This document shows positions 1 through 8,130 of a stretch of DNA of 59,160 nt, piece after piece; the stretch's first letter is position 1; the number at the start of each line of letters is the position of its first letter. The notes under the pieces are model-generated. The model was not told the origin of the DNA. It worked only from the letters and a program-made list of their open reading frames with translations, and did no database searches. The stretch covers positions 495,635 through 554,794 of the forward strand of contig NZ_AZSU01000001.1 in the NCBI RefSeq assembly GCF_000511955.1, in the 5' to 3' direction. This DNA is from [Clostridium] ultunense DSM 10521 (GTDB lineage Bacteria > Bacillota > Clostridia > Tissierellales > Tepidimicrobiaceae). The position numbers and the translations under genes are program-made.

Positions 1-177
1 CTTATTAGAACTTAAGCACTCCACGATACTTTTTGACATAGATTCAGCACCAGGATTGTTGTTCGAAGCCTTTAGATTAAGAAGTTTATTCCCTTGAAAA
101 TCTAGAGCACATAAGACATTAGTCTTAGAACTAACATCAATACCAACAAATAAAGTTGATAAAATTTTGTTCTTCAT
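1..177 (-). CDS. IS110-family transposase, N-terminal part (runs off the window)
   Basis: Reading the minus strand from an ATG at 177 gives 59 codons that are open to the window edge. The protein begins MKNKILSTLFVGIDVSSKT, the typical N-terminus of IS110-type DEDD (RuvC-like) transposases, in which the Asp of GIDV is the first catalytic acidic residue. The rest of the protein, including the C-terminal Transposase_20 domain with its catalytic serine, lies outside the window, so intactness cannot be judged. It sits directly upstream of, and divergent from, the uxaA-like operon, so the insertion may have separated that operon from a regulator or transporter. It differs in sequence from the two IS110 transposases at 40944-42119 and 43173-44357. 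Confidence 0.85.
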   Translation of the reverse strand, partial: MKNKILSTLFVGIDVSSKTNVLCALDFQGNKLLNLKASNNNPGAESMSKSIVECLSSNK

Positions 178-430
178 ATTATCACCGCCTTTCATAGGTA
201 GTTGGAGAACAATTAGTAAAAGAGATATCCTAATCTTAGTCACTAACTTCAACCTCGCACTATTAGCATTCATCTTTGAAAATTACCTTGCTGTTGGTCT
301 AGTCAAAGAGATGCAGCATCTGAGTTGGAAGATTATGATGACTAAGTCAGGAAGCATGCTTAATGGGCAATAACCATAAGGTTTTGCAAGGAGGAGCAGA
401 ATTATCCTTCGCTAATTATCCTTAGTTTAA
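178..430 (-). ncRNA. Non-coding leader end of IS110 element; possible bridge RNA
   Basis: About 250 bases upstream of the IS110 start carry no convincing gene on either strand. IS110-group elements are known to encode a structured bridge RNA in the non-coding end before the recombinase, and this stretch has the right place and size. It contains the direct repeat AATTATCCTT at about 401-410 and 416-425, near where the element should end. A CAACCTCG stretch near 250 resembles part of the leaders at 42120 and 44358. The boundaries and the RNA are inference; no fold was computed. Confidence 0.35.
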
Positions 431-472
431 TTATAGCATTAGGATATCTCAATTAAAAATTGTATAAAAATA

Positions 473-519
473 ATACTATGCTTAGAAGACCTAATAAAAA
501 GTACTTCTAAACATAGTAT
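473..519. promoter_or_regulatory. Inverted repeat in the leader of the uxaA-like operon
   Basis: Positions 473-488 and 504-519 form an inverted repeat: 8 bp (ATACTATG/CATAGTAT) and 7 bp (TTAGAAG/CTTCTAA) separated by one mismatch, around a 15-base loop. It ends five bases before the ribosome-binding site of the first gene. The place suits either an operator or an mRNA hairpin that affects translation. A TATAAAA-like AT-rich stretch lies just upstream, but I cannot fix a promoter. Confidence 0.45.
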
Positions 520-534
520 ACGAGGAGGATGACG

Positions 535-801
535 ATGAATAGAAGATTGCTTGTAATAAATGAAAAAGATAATGTGGGAGTATTACTTGAAGATTGTAAA
601 GCAGGAGAATTCTGTTGCTATAAAGATGAAAATGTTAAAGCTCTCGAGGATATACAATTTGGGCATAAGATTGCTCTAAAGGATATTTCTAGGGGAGATA
701 TTGTCTACAAATACGGTGAAGAGATAGGGTATGCTTTGGAAGATATAGCAAAAGGACAATGGATTCACAATCATAATATGGGATGTAGAAGAGGAAAATA
801 G
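535..801 (+). CDS. UxaA-type hydro-lyase small subunit (SAF domain)
   Basis: This 88-residue protein matches the N-terminal SAF domain of the altronate/galactarate dehydratase family (UxaA, GarD, SuyA). Visible family signs are HKIAL near the middle, the KYGEEIG stretch, and HNHNMG near the C-terminus. In many bacteria this domain is the N-terminus of one long UxaA protein; here it is a separate gene followed 12 bases later by the large subunit, as in the SuyA/SuyB and other split dehydratases. The start at 535 is preferred over the ATG at 529, because GGAGG at 524-528 abuts 529 but stands six bases from 535. The substrate (hexonate, hexarate, sulfolactate or other) is not determined by the sequence. 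Confidence 0.8.
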   Translation: MNRRLLVINEKDNVGVLLEDCKAGEFCCYKDENVKALEDIQFGHKIALKDISRGDIVYKYGEEIGYALEDIAKGQWIHNHNMGCRRGK

Positions 802-813
802 GAGGAGATAATA

Positions 814-1977
814 ATGCAATTTATGGGTTATAAAAGAAAAAATGGTCAAGTTGGAGTTAGAAATTATATAGGAATTATTCCTTCTGTATTTTGCGCAAAT
901 AAAGTGGCAAAAATGATTGCTGAACAGGTAGAAGGAGCTGTATATTTAAATCATCCTGTAGGATGTAGCCAAGTAGGAGAGGATTTAGAAATCACAGCAA
1001 GAACCCTTATTGCAATGGGTAACCATCCTAATCTTGCTGCTGTATTGGTAGTAGGATTAGGATGCGAGAGATTTACACCAGATGAATTTGTTAGAGGAAT
1101 ATCTAAATCACTCAAACCAGTTGAAAAAGTAGTAATTCAAGAAGAAGGAGATACTTTAAAGGCAATTGAAAAAGGTGTTAGAATTGCAAAGGAGTGGGCT
1201 TTAGAACTTTCAATGGAAGAAAGAGTTCCATGTGATTTGAAAGATTTAATTATTGGTGTAAAATGTGGAGGAACAGATGCTACATCAGGCATAGCTGCAA
1301 ATCCAGCTGTAGGTACAATGTCTGATTTAGTTGTAGATAATGGTGGGACCATATTATTCTCTGAAGTTACAGAACTTTTGGGTGCAGAACATATTTTATC
1401 AGCAAGGGCGGTTAATGAAGAAGTAGCCAAGGATATAGAGAATACTATTGGTAAAATGGAAAATAAATTAAGGACAATAGGTACAAAAAAGGAATTTTGT
1501 CACAGGGGGGCTCTAATTTCCACAGGCAATTTTGATGGAGGAGTCAGTTCGGTAGTAGAAAAGGCATTAGGAGGAATTTATAAATCTGGTTCAAAACCTA
1601 TTCAAGGAGTAGTAGATTATGCCGAAAAGCCAGAAAAATTAGGCGGAGTTTATTTAATGAATTCACCAGGCCATGATGGGGAAGTAGTGACCAGTTTTGT
1701 TGGTGGAAGTGCACAAATTATTGTATTCACTACAGGAAGAGGTACTCCTACAGGATTTCCATTTGTACCAGTTGTCAAAGTAACTGGCAATTCATTTACC
1801 TTTGAAAAGATGAGTGAAAATATCGATATTAATGCAGGAACAATAATAAGTGAAGGCGAAGGCATTGAAGTAAAAGGAAAGGAAATATTTGATTTTATCC
1901 TTGGTGTAGCTTCGGGCAAGAAAGCTAAAGCAGAAATATTAAAACACGATGAACTATTCTGTATAACTAGAGTTTAA
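814..1977 (+). CDS. UxaA-type hydro-lyase large subunit
   Basis: This 387-residue protein is the C-terminal catalytic part of the UxaA/GarD/SuyB dehydratase family, which removes water (or sulfite, in SuyB) from sugar acids or related hydroxy acids using a metal centre. Visible features are HPVGCSQVG, VGLGCERF, the KCGGTDATSG stretch, a GTPTGFPFVPV block and several conserved cysteines. The length is right for a large subunit that lacks the SAF domain encoded just upstream. GGAGGAG at 801-807 gives a good start and overlaps the preceding stop codon, so the two subunits are probably translated together. The neighbours (LarA-like and DapA-like) suggest an epimerase-dehydratase-aldolase route. 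SuyB cannot be ruled out from sequence alone. Confidence 0.82.
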   Translation: MQFMGYKRKNGQVGVRNYIGIIPSVFCANKVAKMIAEQVEGAVYLNHPVGCSQVGEDLEITARTLIAMGNHPNLAAVLVVGLGCERFTPDEFVRGISKSLKPVEKVVIQEEGDTLKAIEKGVRIAKEWALELSMEERVPCDLKDLIIGVKCGGTDATSGIAANPAVGTMSDLVVDNGGTILFSEVTELLGAEHILSARAVNEEVAKDIENTIGKMENKLRTIGTKKEFCHRGALISTGNFDGGVSSVVEKALGGIYKSGSKPIQGVVDYAEKPEKLGGVYLMNSPGHDGEVVTSFVGGSAQIIVFTTGRGTPTGFPFVPVVKVTGNSFTFEKMSENIDINAGTIISEGEGIEVKGKEIFDFILGVASGKKAKAEILKHDELFCITRV

Positions 1978-2019
1978 AACATACAGGATAAAATTTATTT
2001 GATTATAGGGAGAATGAAG

Positions 2020-3288
2020 ATGAGTATTTTTAATGAATTATTAGGGAATGTGTCTATACCAAAATTCGTAAAGGTTAGACAAAAATTCCCTAGACCTAAA
2101 ATTGAGAATATAGAAAAGGAAACAACTAAAGAGCTTATACAGAAAAATCTTTTAAATAATATTAAAAAAGGTGATAGGATTGCTATAACTGCCGGTAGCA
2201 GAGGAATTGCTAACATAGATAGGATTATCAAAGAAATAGCAAGAAATATAAAGGAAGTTGGTGGACAACCTTTTATAGTTCCAGCTATGGGTAGTCATGG
2301 AGGAGCTAATGCAGAAGGACAGATTAAGGTTTTAAATAGTATGGGGATAACAGAAGAATTTTGCGGAGCGCCAATTAAATCCTCCATGGAAGTAGTAAAA
2401 ATAGGTGAAACAGAAGATAGCTTACCCGTATATATAGATAAATATGCTAACGAAGCAGATGGGATAGTTGTAATCAATAGGATAAAACCCCATGTTGGAT
2501 TCCGTGGACCCTATGAAAGTGGATTAGTCAAAATGATAACTATTGGTCTTGGGAAACAGAAGGGGGCTGAAGTTTGTCACCATCAGGGATTTGGGAAAAT
2601 GGCAGAAAATTTACCCAAAATAGCAAGTGTTATAATTGAGAAGAAAAATATAGTCTTTGCCATAGGATTGTTAGAAAATGCTTATGATGAAACTTATAAA
2701 ATAATTGCCATGGAAAAGGAACAAATACTAAATCTAGAACCTCAGCTTCAAAAAGAATCAAAAAGAATGCTACCCAAAGTTTATTTTGATAAATTTGATA
2801 TTCTTGTTCTAGATGAAATAGGTAAAAACATTACAGGAACAGGAATGGACACGAATATCATAGGAAGATACCATACCCCTTATGCATCTGGTGGTCCTAA
2901 GATCAAAAAAATAGTTGTATTAGATTTGACAAATGAATCCCATGGTAATGCAAATGGCATTGGGTTATCTGATTTTACTACTAAAAGATTTTTTGACAAG
3001 ATGAGATTTGATCAAACATATCCAAACTCCATCACATCAACAGTACAGGAGACTATAAAAATTCCTATGGTATTAGATAATGATAAACTTGCAATACAAG
3101 GAGCAATAAAGACTAGCAATTTAGAAAATGAATTAGACGCAAAGATAGTTAGGATAAAAAATACATTAGATATGGAGTATATTTATATTTCAGAAAAATT
3201 AATAGAAGAAGCAAAGCAAAACCCTAATTTAGAAATTATTGGAGTATTAACACCACCAAATTTTAATGAATATGGAAATCTATTTTGA
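2020..3288 (+). CDS. LarA-like nickel-pincer racemase/epimerase family protein (DUF2088)
   Basis: The 422-residue protein resembles the lactate racemase LarA family (DUF2088). LarA enzymes use a nickel-pincer nucleotide to racemise or epimerise 2-hydroxy acids. Here the N-terminal Rossmann-like part has ITAGSRGIA and an AMGSHGG motif. A KPHVGFRGPYESG block follows (His at residue 158), then a KMITIGLGKQKG stretch and EVCHHQG; these His/Lys residues are where LarA keeps its cofactor ligands. The start at 2020 is taken because AGGGAG lies about seven bases upstream; the ATG at 2014 is too close. No larB/larC/larE cofactor genes are in the window. The family has many members of unknown substrate; by context this one probably acts on the sugar acid handled by the UxaA pair. 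Confidence 0.7.
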   Translation: MSIFNELLGNVSIPKFVKVRQKFPRPKIENIEKETTKELIQKNLLNNIKKGDRIAITAGSRGIANIDRIIKEIARNIKEVGGQPFIVPAMGSHGGANAEGQIKVLNSMGITEEFCGAPIKSSMEVVKIGETEDSLPVYIDKYANEADGIVVINRIKPHVGFRGPYESGLVKMITIGLGKQKGAEVCHHQGFGKMAENLPKIASVIIEKKNIVFAIGLLENAYDETYKIIAMEKEQILNLEPQLQKESKRMLPKVYFDKFDILVLDEIGKNITGTGMDTNIIGRYHTPYASGGPKIKKIVVLDLTNESHGNANGIGLSDFTTKRFFDKMRFDQTYPNSITSTVQETIKIPMVLDNDKLAIQGAIKTSNLENELDAKIVRIKNTLDMEYIYISEKLIEEAKQNPNLEIIGVLTPPNFNEYGNLF

Positions 3289-3372
3289 TTGATCGTAAAA
3301 AGCTCTTTTACTTATTACTTAATATATAGAGTAATTATTATTAGAAAATAATTGTTAATGGAGGTTAAAATT

Positions 3373-4269
3373 ATGTCATATTTTAAAATTAAGGGAGTTA
3401 TCCCACCAATGATAACACCATTTAATGAAGAAGGTAAAGTAGATTACGACAAACATATAAAGAATATGGAGAGATGGAATGAATATGACTTAGCAGGTTA
3501 TTTGGTACTTGGTTCTAACAGTGAAACGGCCTATTTGAATGAAGAAGAAAAACTTAAATTAGTAGAACTAACAGTTAAACATAAAAAAGAGGGCAAAATT
3601 GTGTTAGCAGGAACAGGTTTAGAATCAACTCAAGCTACTATAGACCTTACTAATAAAGTAGCAGATTTCGGTGCAGATGCAGCACTAATTTTGACTCCAT
3701 CATACTATTCAGGGAAAATGAATGATGAAGCTTTAATAAACTACTTTACAGAAGTAGCTGATAATGTAAAAATACCTGTTATGATCTATAATGTAACAAA
3801 GTTTACACATATTAATATATCTCCTTATGCAGTTGGAGTTCTAAGCAAACATCCCAATATTATTGGTATGAAGGATAGTTCAGGAAGTATACCTCAATTA
3901 GTAGACTTTAAAAGGGTTATTGAAGAAAGTAAGTTTAACTTACTTGTTGGGACAGCTTCAGCATGGTATCCTGCTTTAACTATTGGAATAAAAGGATCTA
4001 TTATGGCCTTAGCCAATTGTTCACCTAAGGAATGTATAGAAGTCCAAGAATATTTTGAAGAAGGCAATTGGGAAAAATCTAGAGAAATATATGAAAGGAT
4101 GTTCCCAGTAAACAAAGCAGTTACAGCAACCTTTGGGATTGCAGGATTAAAATATGCCTGTGATCTATTAGGGTTTGAAGGTGGTTTAGTAAGAAAACCA
4201 TTATTGCCATTGAAAGAAGATGAAAAAGCTAAAGTAAAAGAAATTTTGGTAAATGCACAAGTACTTTAA
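3373..4269 (+). CDS. DapA-family lyase (dihydrodipicolinate synthase/aldolase superfamily)
   Basis: The 298-residue TIM-barrel protein has the class I aldolase signs of the DapA/NanA/KDG-aldolase superfamily: the Schiff-base lysine K167 in GMKDSSGS, the catalytic tyrosine Y139 in IYNVTKF, and GSNSETAYL where DapA has its GTTGE motif. The usual length is about 290 to 300. True DapA normally has GTTGE(S/A)xT; the altered motif and the neighbouring sugar-acid genes favour a 2-keto-3-deoxy-acid or 4-hydroxy-2-oxo-acid aldolase over lysine synthesis. The start at 3373 follows GGAGG at 3360-3364. The gene is 84 bases after the LarA-like gene, probably in the same transcript, which ends at the terminator at 4405-4450. 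Confidence 0.8.
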   Translation: MSYFKIKGVIPPMITPFNEEGKVDYDKHIKNMERWNEYDLAGYLVLGSNSETAYLNEEEKLKLVELTVKHKKEGKIVLAGTGLESTQATIDLTNKVADFGADAALILTPSYYSGKMNDEALINYFTEVADNVKIPVMIYNVTKFTHINISPYAVGVLSKHPNIIGMKDSSGSIPQLVDFKRVIEESKFNLLVGTASAWYPALTIGIKGSIMALANCSPKECIEVQEYFEEGNWEKSREIYERMFPVNKAVTATFGIAGLKYACDLLGFEGGLVRKPLLPLKEDEKAKVKEILVNAQVL

Positions 4270-4347
4270 TTGCTATTTAGTTTTACTAAGCAATAAATTA
4301 TAATCAATTTTTTATGAATAAATTTAATTAATTGATTGACATGGATA

Positions 4348-4373
4348 AGATAGTCTGTAAACGGAGACTATCT
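4348..4373. repeat. Hairpin in the gap before the terminator
   Basis: Nine-base arms (AGATAGTCT and AGACTATCT) flank an eight-base loop. There is no U-run, so it is not itself a terminator. It may belong to the left end of the neighbouring IS1182-type element or be a 3' UTR structure. Confidence 0.5.
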
Positions 4374-4404
4374 CAGACTGAAGACAAAGTATAATAAATT
4401 AATT

Positions 4405-4450
4405 AAAAAGCAGAAAATTCTTAAATTCAAAAAGGGTTTTCTGCTTTTTT
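4405..4450 (+). terminator. Rho-independent terminator of the uxaA-like operon
   Basis: AAAAAGCAGAAAA at 4405-4417 pairs with TTTTCTGCTTTTTT at 4437-4450, leaving a U-run on the plus strand. It lies between the DapA-like gene and the IS1182-type transposase. The A-run on the left arm means it could also work on the minus strand. Confidence 0.75.
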
Positions 4451-5913
4451 GTAGAATATATAATATATAACAAATTTTAAATGGGCTGTTATTATGCTAA
4501 CAATAAATAATTCTGATAAAAGAACTCAAGTTGAAATTACATCTATTGATCAATTGGTTCCTGAAGATCATTTAGTTAGGAAACTAGATGCTTGCATAGA
4601 TTTTAGTTTCATCTATGATTTAGTAAAAGACAAGTATAGCACTGAAACTGGTAGACCAAGTATAGATCCTGTTGTTCTATTCAAAATTGTTTTCATTCAA
4701 TATATTTTTGGAATCAAATCAATGAGGCAAACAATAGCTGAAATAGAAACAAATGTGGCATATCGCTGGTTTCTTGGTTATGGTCTTAATGATAAGGTAT
4801 CTCATTTCACTACATTTGGAAAGAACTATGTAAGGAGATTTAAAGGTACAAATATATTTGAAAAAATATTTATGCATATTTTAAAGCAAGCAATAGATGC
4901 AGGATTCGTAAAGGTAGATGCTGTTTTCATAGATGCAACCCATGTAAAAGCAAATGCCAATAAAAAGAAATATAATAAAGTAAAATTAGAAAAAGAAATG
5001 CGTAGATATCAAGAATTGCTAGATAAAGAAATCAATGAAGATAGACAAGCACATGGTAAAAAGCCACTGGATAAGAGTAAAAAAACAGAATACAAAGAAG
5101 TAAAGGAAAGTAAAACTGACCCAGATAGTGGAATGCTGCATAAGAGTGAAAAGGAAAAGTGCTACGCATATTCATTCCATACTGCTTGTGATAAGAATGG
5201 ATTCATACTTGGAATAAATGTAACTGCTGCAAATGTTCATGATAGTACAATGTTTGAAATAGTATTAGAAAAAGTTAAGAAAAACATTGGTAAGCCAAAA
5301 TATGTAGCAGTAGATGCTGGATATAAAATTCCATATATATCAAAATTACTGATAGATCAAGAAATTAGGCCAATAATGCCCTACACAAGACCAAGAAGTA
5401 AGAAAGGATTTTTTAGAAAATATGAATATGTATATGATGGATATTATGACTGTTAGATATGTCCAAATAATCAAATATTAAAGTATAGCACAACCAATAG
5501 AGACGGATATAGAGAGTATAAATCAGACCCTAAGATATGTGTGAAATGTCCATATTTAAATAAGTGTACAAGTAGCTAAAATCATATTAAAGTTGTTACT
5601 CGTCATATATTGGCAGATTACATGGAAGAGGTTGAGCATTTAAGGCATATAAGTATTAATAAAGAAATATATGAAATGCGTAAGGAAACAATTGAGCGTA
5701 TATTTGCAGATATGAAAGAGAAGTATGGCGTGCGCTGGACAACCTTAAGAGGACTAGGAAAAGTTAAGGCGCAGGCTATGCTTATTGTTGTTTGTATGAA
5801 TTTAAAGAAGATGGCAAACTGGATGTGGAGGTCCGGAAAAGATGGACCTAATCCATCCAATCCATGTACTAATTTGCATGGTTTAATAATTGATTTGTAT
5901 AGTTTCATTATTA

Positions 5914-5967
5914 TTTTGTTGAAAAACACGGTTTTCATAAGAAAGAAAACCGTGTTTTTCAACAAAA
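5914..5967. terminator. Long perfect hairpin at the 3' end of the IS1182 remnant
   Basis: Two perfect 23-base arms (5914-5936 and 5945-5967) are separated by an eight-base loop. The left arm starts TTTTGTTGAAAAACACGG and the right arm is its exact complement. It can stop transcription from either side and so would shield the element or its neighbour. Confidence 0.7.
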
Positions 5968-5969
5968 TG

Positions 5970-5995
5970 CCCAGACTAGACATGTCTAGTCTGGG
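5970..5995. repeat. Perfect 26-bp palindrome
   Basis: Positions 5970-5995 read identically on both strands, centred on ACATGT, and are followed by TTTTATTAA. The palindrome directly follows the 23-bp hairpin. It may be a second terminator or part of the IS end. Confidence 0.7.
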
Positions 5996-6022
5996 TTTTA
6001 TTAAGCAGTTCTATCTATAAGA

Positions 6023-6192
6023 CTAATCACAAATATTTATTACAATGCTCCTACAAATATTAAAACAACATTCTGCTTTTGGGCAATCGCCAAATTTACA
6101 TTCATTTCTACCATCTCTAGAATGTAATGGCTCATTCATATCTGGTGAATTTTCAAGCACAGTTTTTATGGTTTCTTTAACCAAACTGACAT
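6023..6192 (-). pseudogene. Small Cys-rich protein gene, probably frameshifted
   Basis: On the minus strand an ATG at 6192 with GGGGGTGG about six bases upstream opens MSVWLKKP and stops. One base out of frame an open stretch continues with KETIKTVLENSPDMNEP and ends in a Cys-rich tail, NECKFGDCPKAECCFNIC, before a stop at 6023. Joining the two frames gives a plausible protein of about 57 residues, so I read it as a gene with one indel. Its start would overlap the end of the preceding frame by about 16 bases, which suggests coupled translation. I do not recognise the family; the cysteines suggest metal binding. Confidence 0.3.
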
Positions 6193-6334
6193 ATTATGCC
6201 ACCCCCTTCTTGGATTGCATCAATAAAATTCTTGGGCGAACAATTTAAACAATGTTAAGGCCTTTTGCCCATTAGCATTATATTCCAATTCATTAATCTT
6301 GTTACTTCCATTAAATAAATTTTTTAAGAAGATT
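6177..6334 (-). pseudogene. Decayed short coding remnant, unknown
   Basis: The minus strand shows protein-like pieces in shifting frames: NGSNKINELEYNANGQK from about 6312 to 6220, then IDAIQEGGGIICQFG ending at 6177. They read as one short C-terminal segment only if a base is dropped near 6222. The order, with the Cys-rich remnant downstream and the intact unknown gene at 6341-6769 upstream, looks like a decaying minus-strand operon. No family is recognised. Confidence 0.3.
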
Positions 6335-6340
6335 TACTAT

Positions 6341-6769
6341 TCATTTGTTTTTTATTGTTCCCCAGTTTCTCGTGTTTTTTTCTTTTAATACTTTTTTGAT
6401 ATTCTCTAACTCTATTTCTATTGACTCAAGCCATTCTTTTATACGTTTAATCTCTTTTTCATGGTTCTCAACTATTTTTTTATTGGATATATCGGATACG
6501 TTTATGTAGATATCAAATTTATCATTAGTATTAATTTCTTCCACATCTTCTTTTTTATATTTACTACCCTTTAAGTAAATCTGTATATCACATAGTATAA
6601 ATTTCAACATTTTTGAATTCCATGCTATTCTGCTACTACCTTTTTTTAAAAAACATTCTTCTTCTTGTAAATGGAATAAGGCACTAAGAGCTTCTTCATT
6701 CTCTATGACTGATTCAATAATATCAGGGCTAATCAATTTGGGTATTTCTATATTATTAATTTTGTCCAT
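6341..6769 (-). CDS. Hypothetical protein with C-terminal coiled coil
   Basis: This 142-residue acidic and lysine-rich protein has no family that I recognise. A good ribosome-binding site (GGAAGGTGG, about four bases before ATG 6769 on the minus strand) supports it as real. The last third, about residues 100-135, is a heptad-like charged helix (EKEIKRIKEWLESIEIE) likely to form a coiled coil. No signal peptide or membrane segment is visible. It stands alone between an IS remnant and an unrelated plus-strand operon and may be the surviving first gene of the decayed minus-strand group at 6023-6334. Confidence 0.6.
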   Translation of the reverse strand: MDKINNIEIPKLISPDIIESVIENEEALSALFHLQEEECFLKKGSSRIAWNSKMLKFILCDIQIYLKGSKYKKEDVEEINTNDKFDIYINVSDISNKKIVENHEKEIKRIKEWLESIEIELENIKKVLKEKNTRNWGTIKNK

Positions 6770-6884
6770 CTTTCCACCTTCCTTAATAAAGTATTATTAA
6801 TCCATGATACATAATATGGGAAAGGTAATTGGGTTGTTAATAATAAAATTAATTAATGGATTTTTATTATTTGGTATTGGTATA

Positions 6885-6893
6885 TGTTATAAT
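6885..6893 (+). promoter_or_regulatory. Extended -10 promoter for the M20 amidohydrolase operon
   Basis: TGTTATAAT at 6885-6893 is an extended -10 element (TGn-TATAAT), 30 bases before the start codon at 6923. The matching -35 position (about 6865-6870) is only TATTAT, which is weak but tolerable with an extended -10. Confidence 0.5.
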
Positions 6894-6922
6894 AATTAAA
6901 AACCTATTCAAGGAGTGACTCC

Positions 6923-8107
6923 ATGGTAGAAAACGATTATTTGGAATTAAAAGTGATGGAGATAAAAGACTGGGTAATAGATATAAGAAGAGACTTTCAC
7001 CAATACCCAGAATTGGGACTAGAAGAGTACAGAACTAGGGATAAGATTATTGAATATTTAAATCAGATGGGAATTGAAAACAAGACAGTTGCAAATACTG
7101 GAGTAGTAGGGATAATAAGAGGAAAAAACAAAGGAAAGACTGTGGCTCTTAGGGCAGATATAGATGCATTACCTATGGATGATAAAAAAGATGTTCCTTA
7201 TAAATCTAAAATAGATGGGAAGATGCATGCCTGCGGTCATGATGCCCACACAGCTATTTTACTAGGAGCTAGTAAGGTGCTTAACGACATAAAAGATAAT
7301 ATAAATGGAAATATTATACTCTTATTTCAGCCAGCAGAGGAAACCGTTGGTGGAGCATTACCTATGATAGAGGAAGGGGTATTAGAGGATCCTTATGTAG
7401 ATGGAGTTTTTGGTCTCCATGTAGATAATAGTCTTGAAACTGGTCAGATTGGTATTAAATATGGTCAGATGAAAGCAGCCTCGGATATGATTAGAATAAT
7501 AATTTATGGAAAAAATAGCCATGGAGCCTATCCTCAAGATGGAATAGATGCCATTGCTATAGCTAGTCAGGTATTAGTAGCTTTACAAACGGTAGTGAGC
7601 AGGAATGTAGATCCTAGGTCCTCTGCAGTGTTGACTATTGGGACCATAAAGGGTGGATATGCAAGGAACATAATTGCAGATAAGGTCGAAATGGAAGGAA
7701 TAGTTAGAACTCTAAAAGAAGAATCGAGAAAGCTAGTATTACATAGAATAAAAAACATAGTAGAAAAAACACCTCAACCTTTAGGTGGAAAAGGTGAATT
7801 TATGAGAACAGAAAGCTATACTGCTTTGATTAATGATGATGATATGGTGGATATTGTTAGGAAAAATGGATTAGAATTATTAGGCGAAAACAATGTATAT
7901 CAAATGCCTTATCCTAGTTTTGGGGTAGAGGATTTTTCCTATTTTGCAGCTGCAAGGCCTTCTGCTTTCTTCCATTTAGGTTCTGGAAATAGAGAAAAAG
8001 GCATTATTTATAGTGGTCATACCTCTTATTTTGATATAGATGAGGATTGTTTAACCAAAGGTATTTTACTTCAAGTGAAAAATGCCTTAGAGTTTTTAAA
8101 AAAATAG
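6923..8107 (+). CDS. M20D-family metal-dependent amidohydrolase
   Basis: The 394-residue protein belongs to the M20D amidohydrolases (N-acyl-amino-acid, IAA-amino-acid, N-acetyldiaminopimelate and hippurate hydrolases), which remove acyl groups from amines with two metal ions. Signs are RADIDALPM, the metal-binding HACGHDAH (H102 to H109), QPAEET with the catalytic Glu, GLHVDNS and the dimerisation-domain HGAYPQDGIDA. Length is normal. ATG 6923 follows AGGAGTG at suitable spacing. It starts the operon whose next gene, a phosphohexomutase, begins 23 bases after it. The exact substrate is not fixed: peptidoglycan-precursor recycling, amino-acid N-deacylation and amino-sugar deacylation are all possible. 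Confidence 0.85.
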   Translation: MVENDYLELKVMEIKDWVIDIRRDFHQYPELGLEEYRTRDKIIEYLNQMGIENKTVANTGVVGIIRGKNKGKTVALRADIDALPMDDKKDVPYKSKIDGKMHACGHDAHTAILLGASKVLNDIKDNINGNIILLFQPAEETVGGALPMIEEGVLEDPYVDGVFGLHVDNSLETGQIGIKYGQMKAASDMIRIIIYGKNSHGAYPQDGIDAIAIASQVLVALQTVVSRNVDPRSSAVLTIGTIKGGYARNIIADKVEMEGIVRTLKEESRKLVLHRIKNIVEKTPQPLGGKGEFMRTESYTALINDDDMVDIVRKNGLELLGENNVYQMPYPSFGVEDFSYFAAARPSAFFHLGSGNREKGIIYSGHTSYFDIDEDCLTKGILLQVKNALEFLKK

Positions 8108-8130
8108 AATAGAAAATAGGGAGGTTTAAA

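Larger units (their letters stand above)
4494..6020 (+). pseudogene. IS1182-family transposase, interrupted by two stop codons
   Basis: The frame from ATG 4494 codes for an IS1182/IS5-like DDE transposase. Signs include the N-terminal VPEDHLVRKLD, the HFTTFGKNYVRRF region, FIDATHVKANAN (first catalytic Asp), VAVDAGYK (second Asp) and a C-terminal RKETIERIFADMKE block with the catalytic Glu. The same frame is broken by TAG at 5454-5456, where family members read a tyrosine in YDCY-x-CP, and by TAA at 5577-5579, just after the zinc-finger-like CVKCPYLNKC. The frame is otherwise kept, so these are point nonsense mutations rather than frameshifts and look recent. The last residues run into the hairpin at 5914-5967, so the natural C-terminus is uncertain. 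Confidence 0.88.

Noticed and set aside
167-373. Open frame of 68 codons beside the IS110 start
   Set aside because: It overlaps the IS110 leader, has no good ribosome-binding site and no protein-like pattern. The non-coding leader is the better reading.
3373-4269. Naming the DapA-like gene dapA of lysine synthesis
   Set aside because: The GTTGE motif is replaced by GSNSE and the neighbours are sugar-acid type enzymes.
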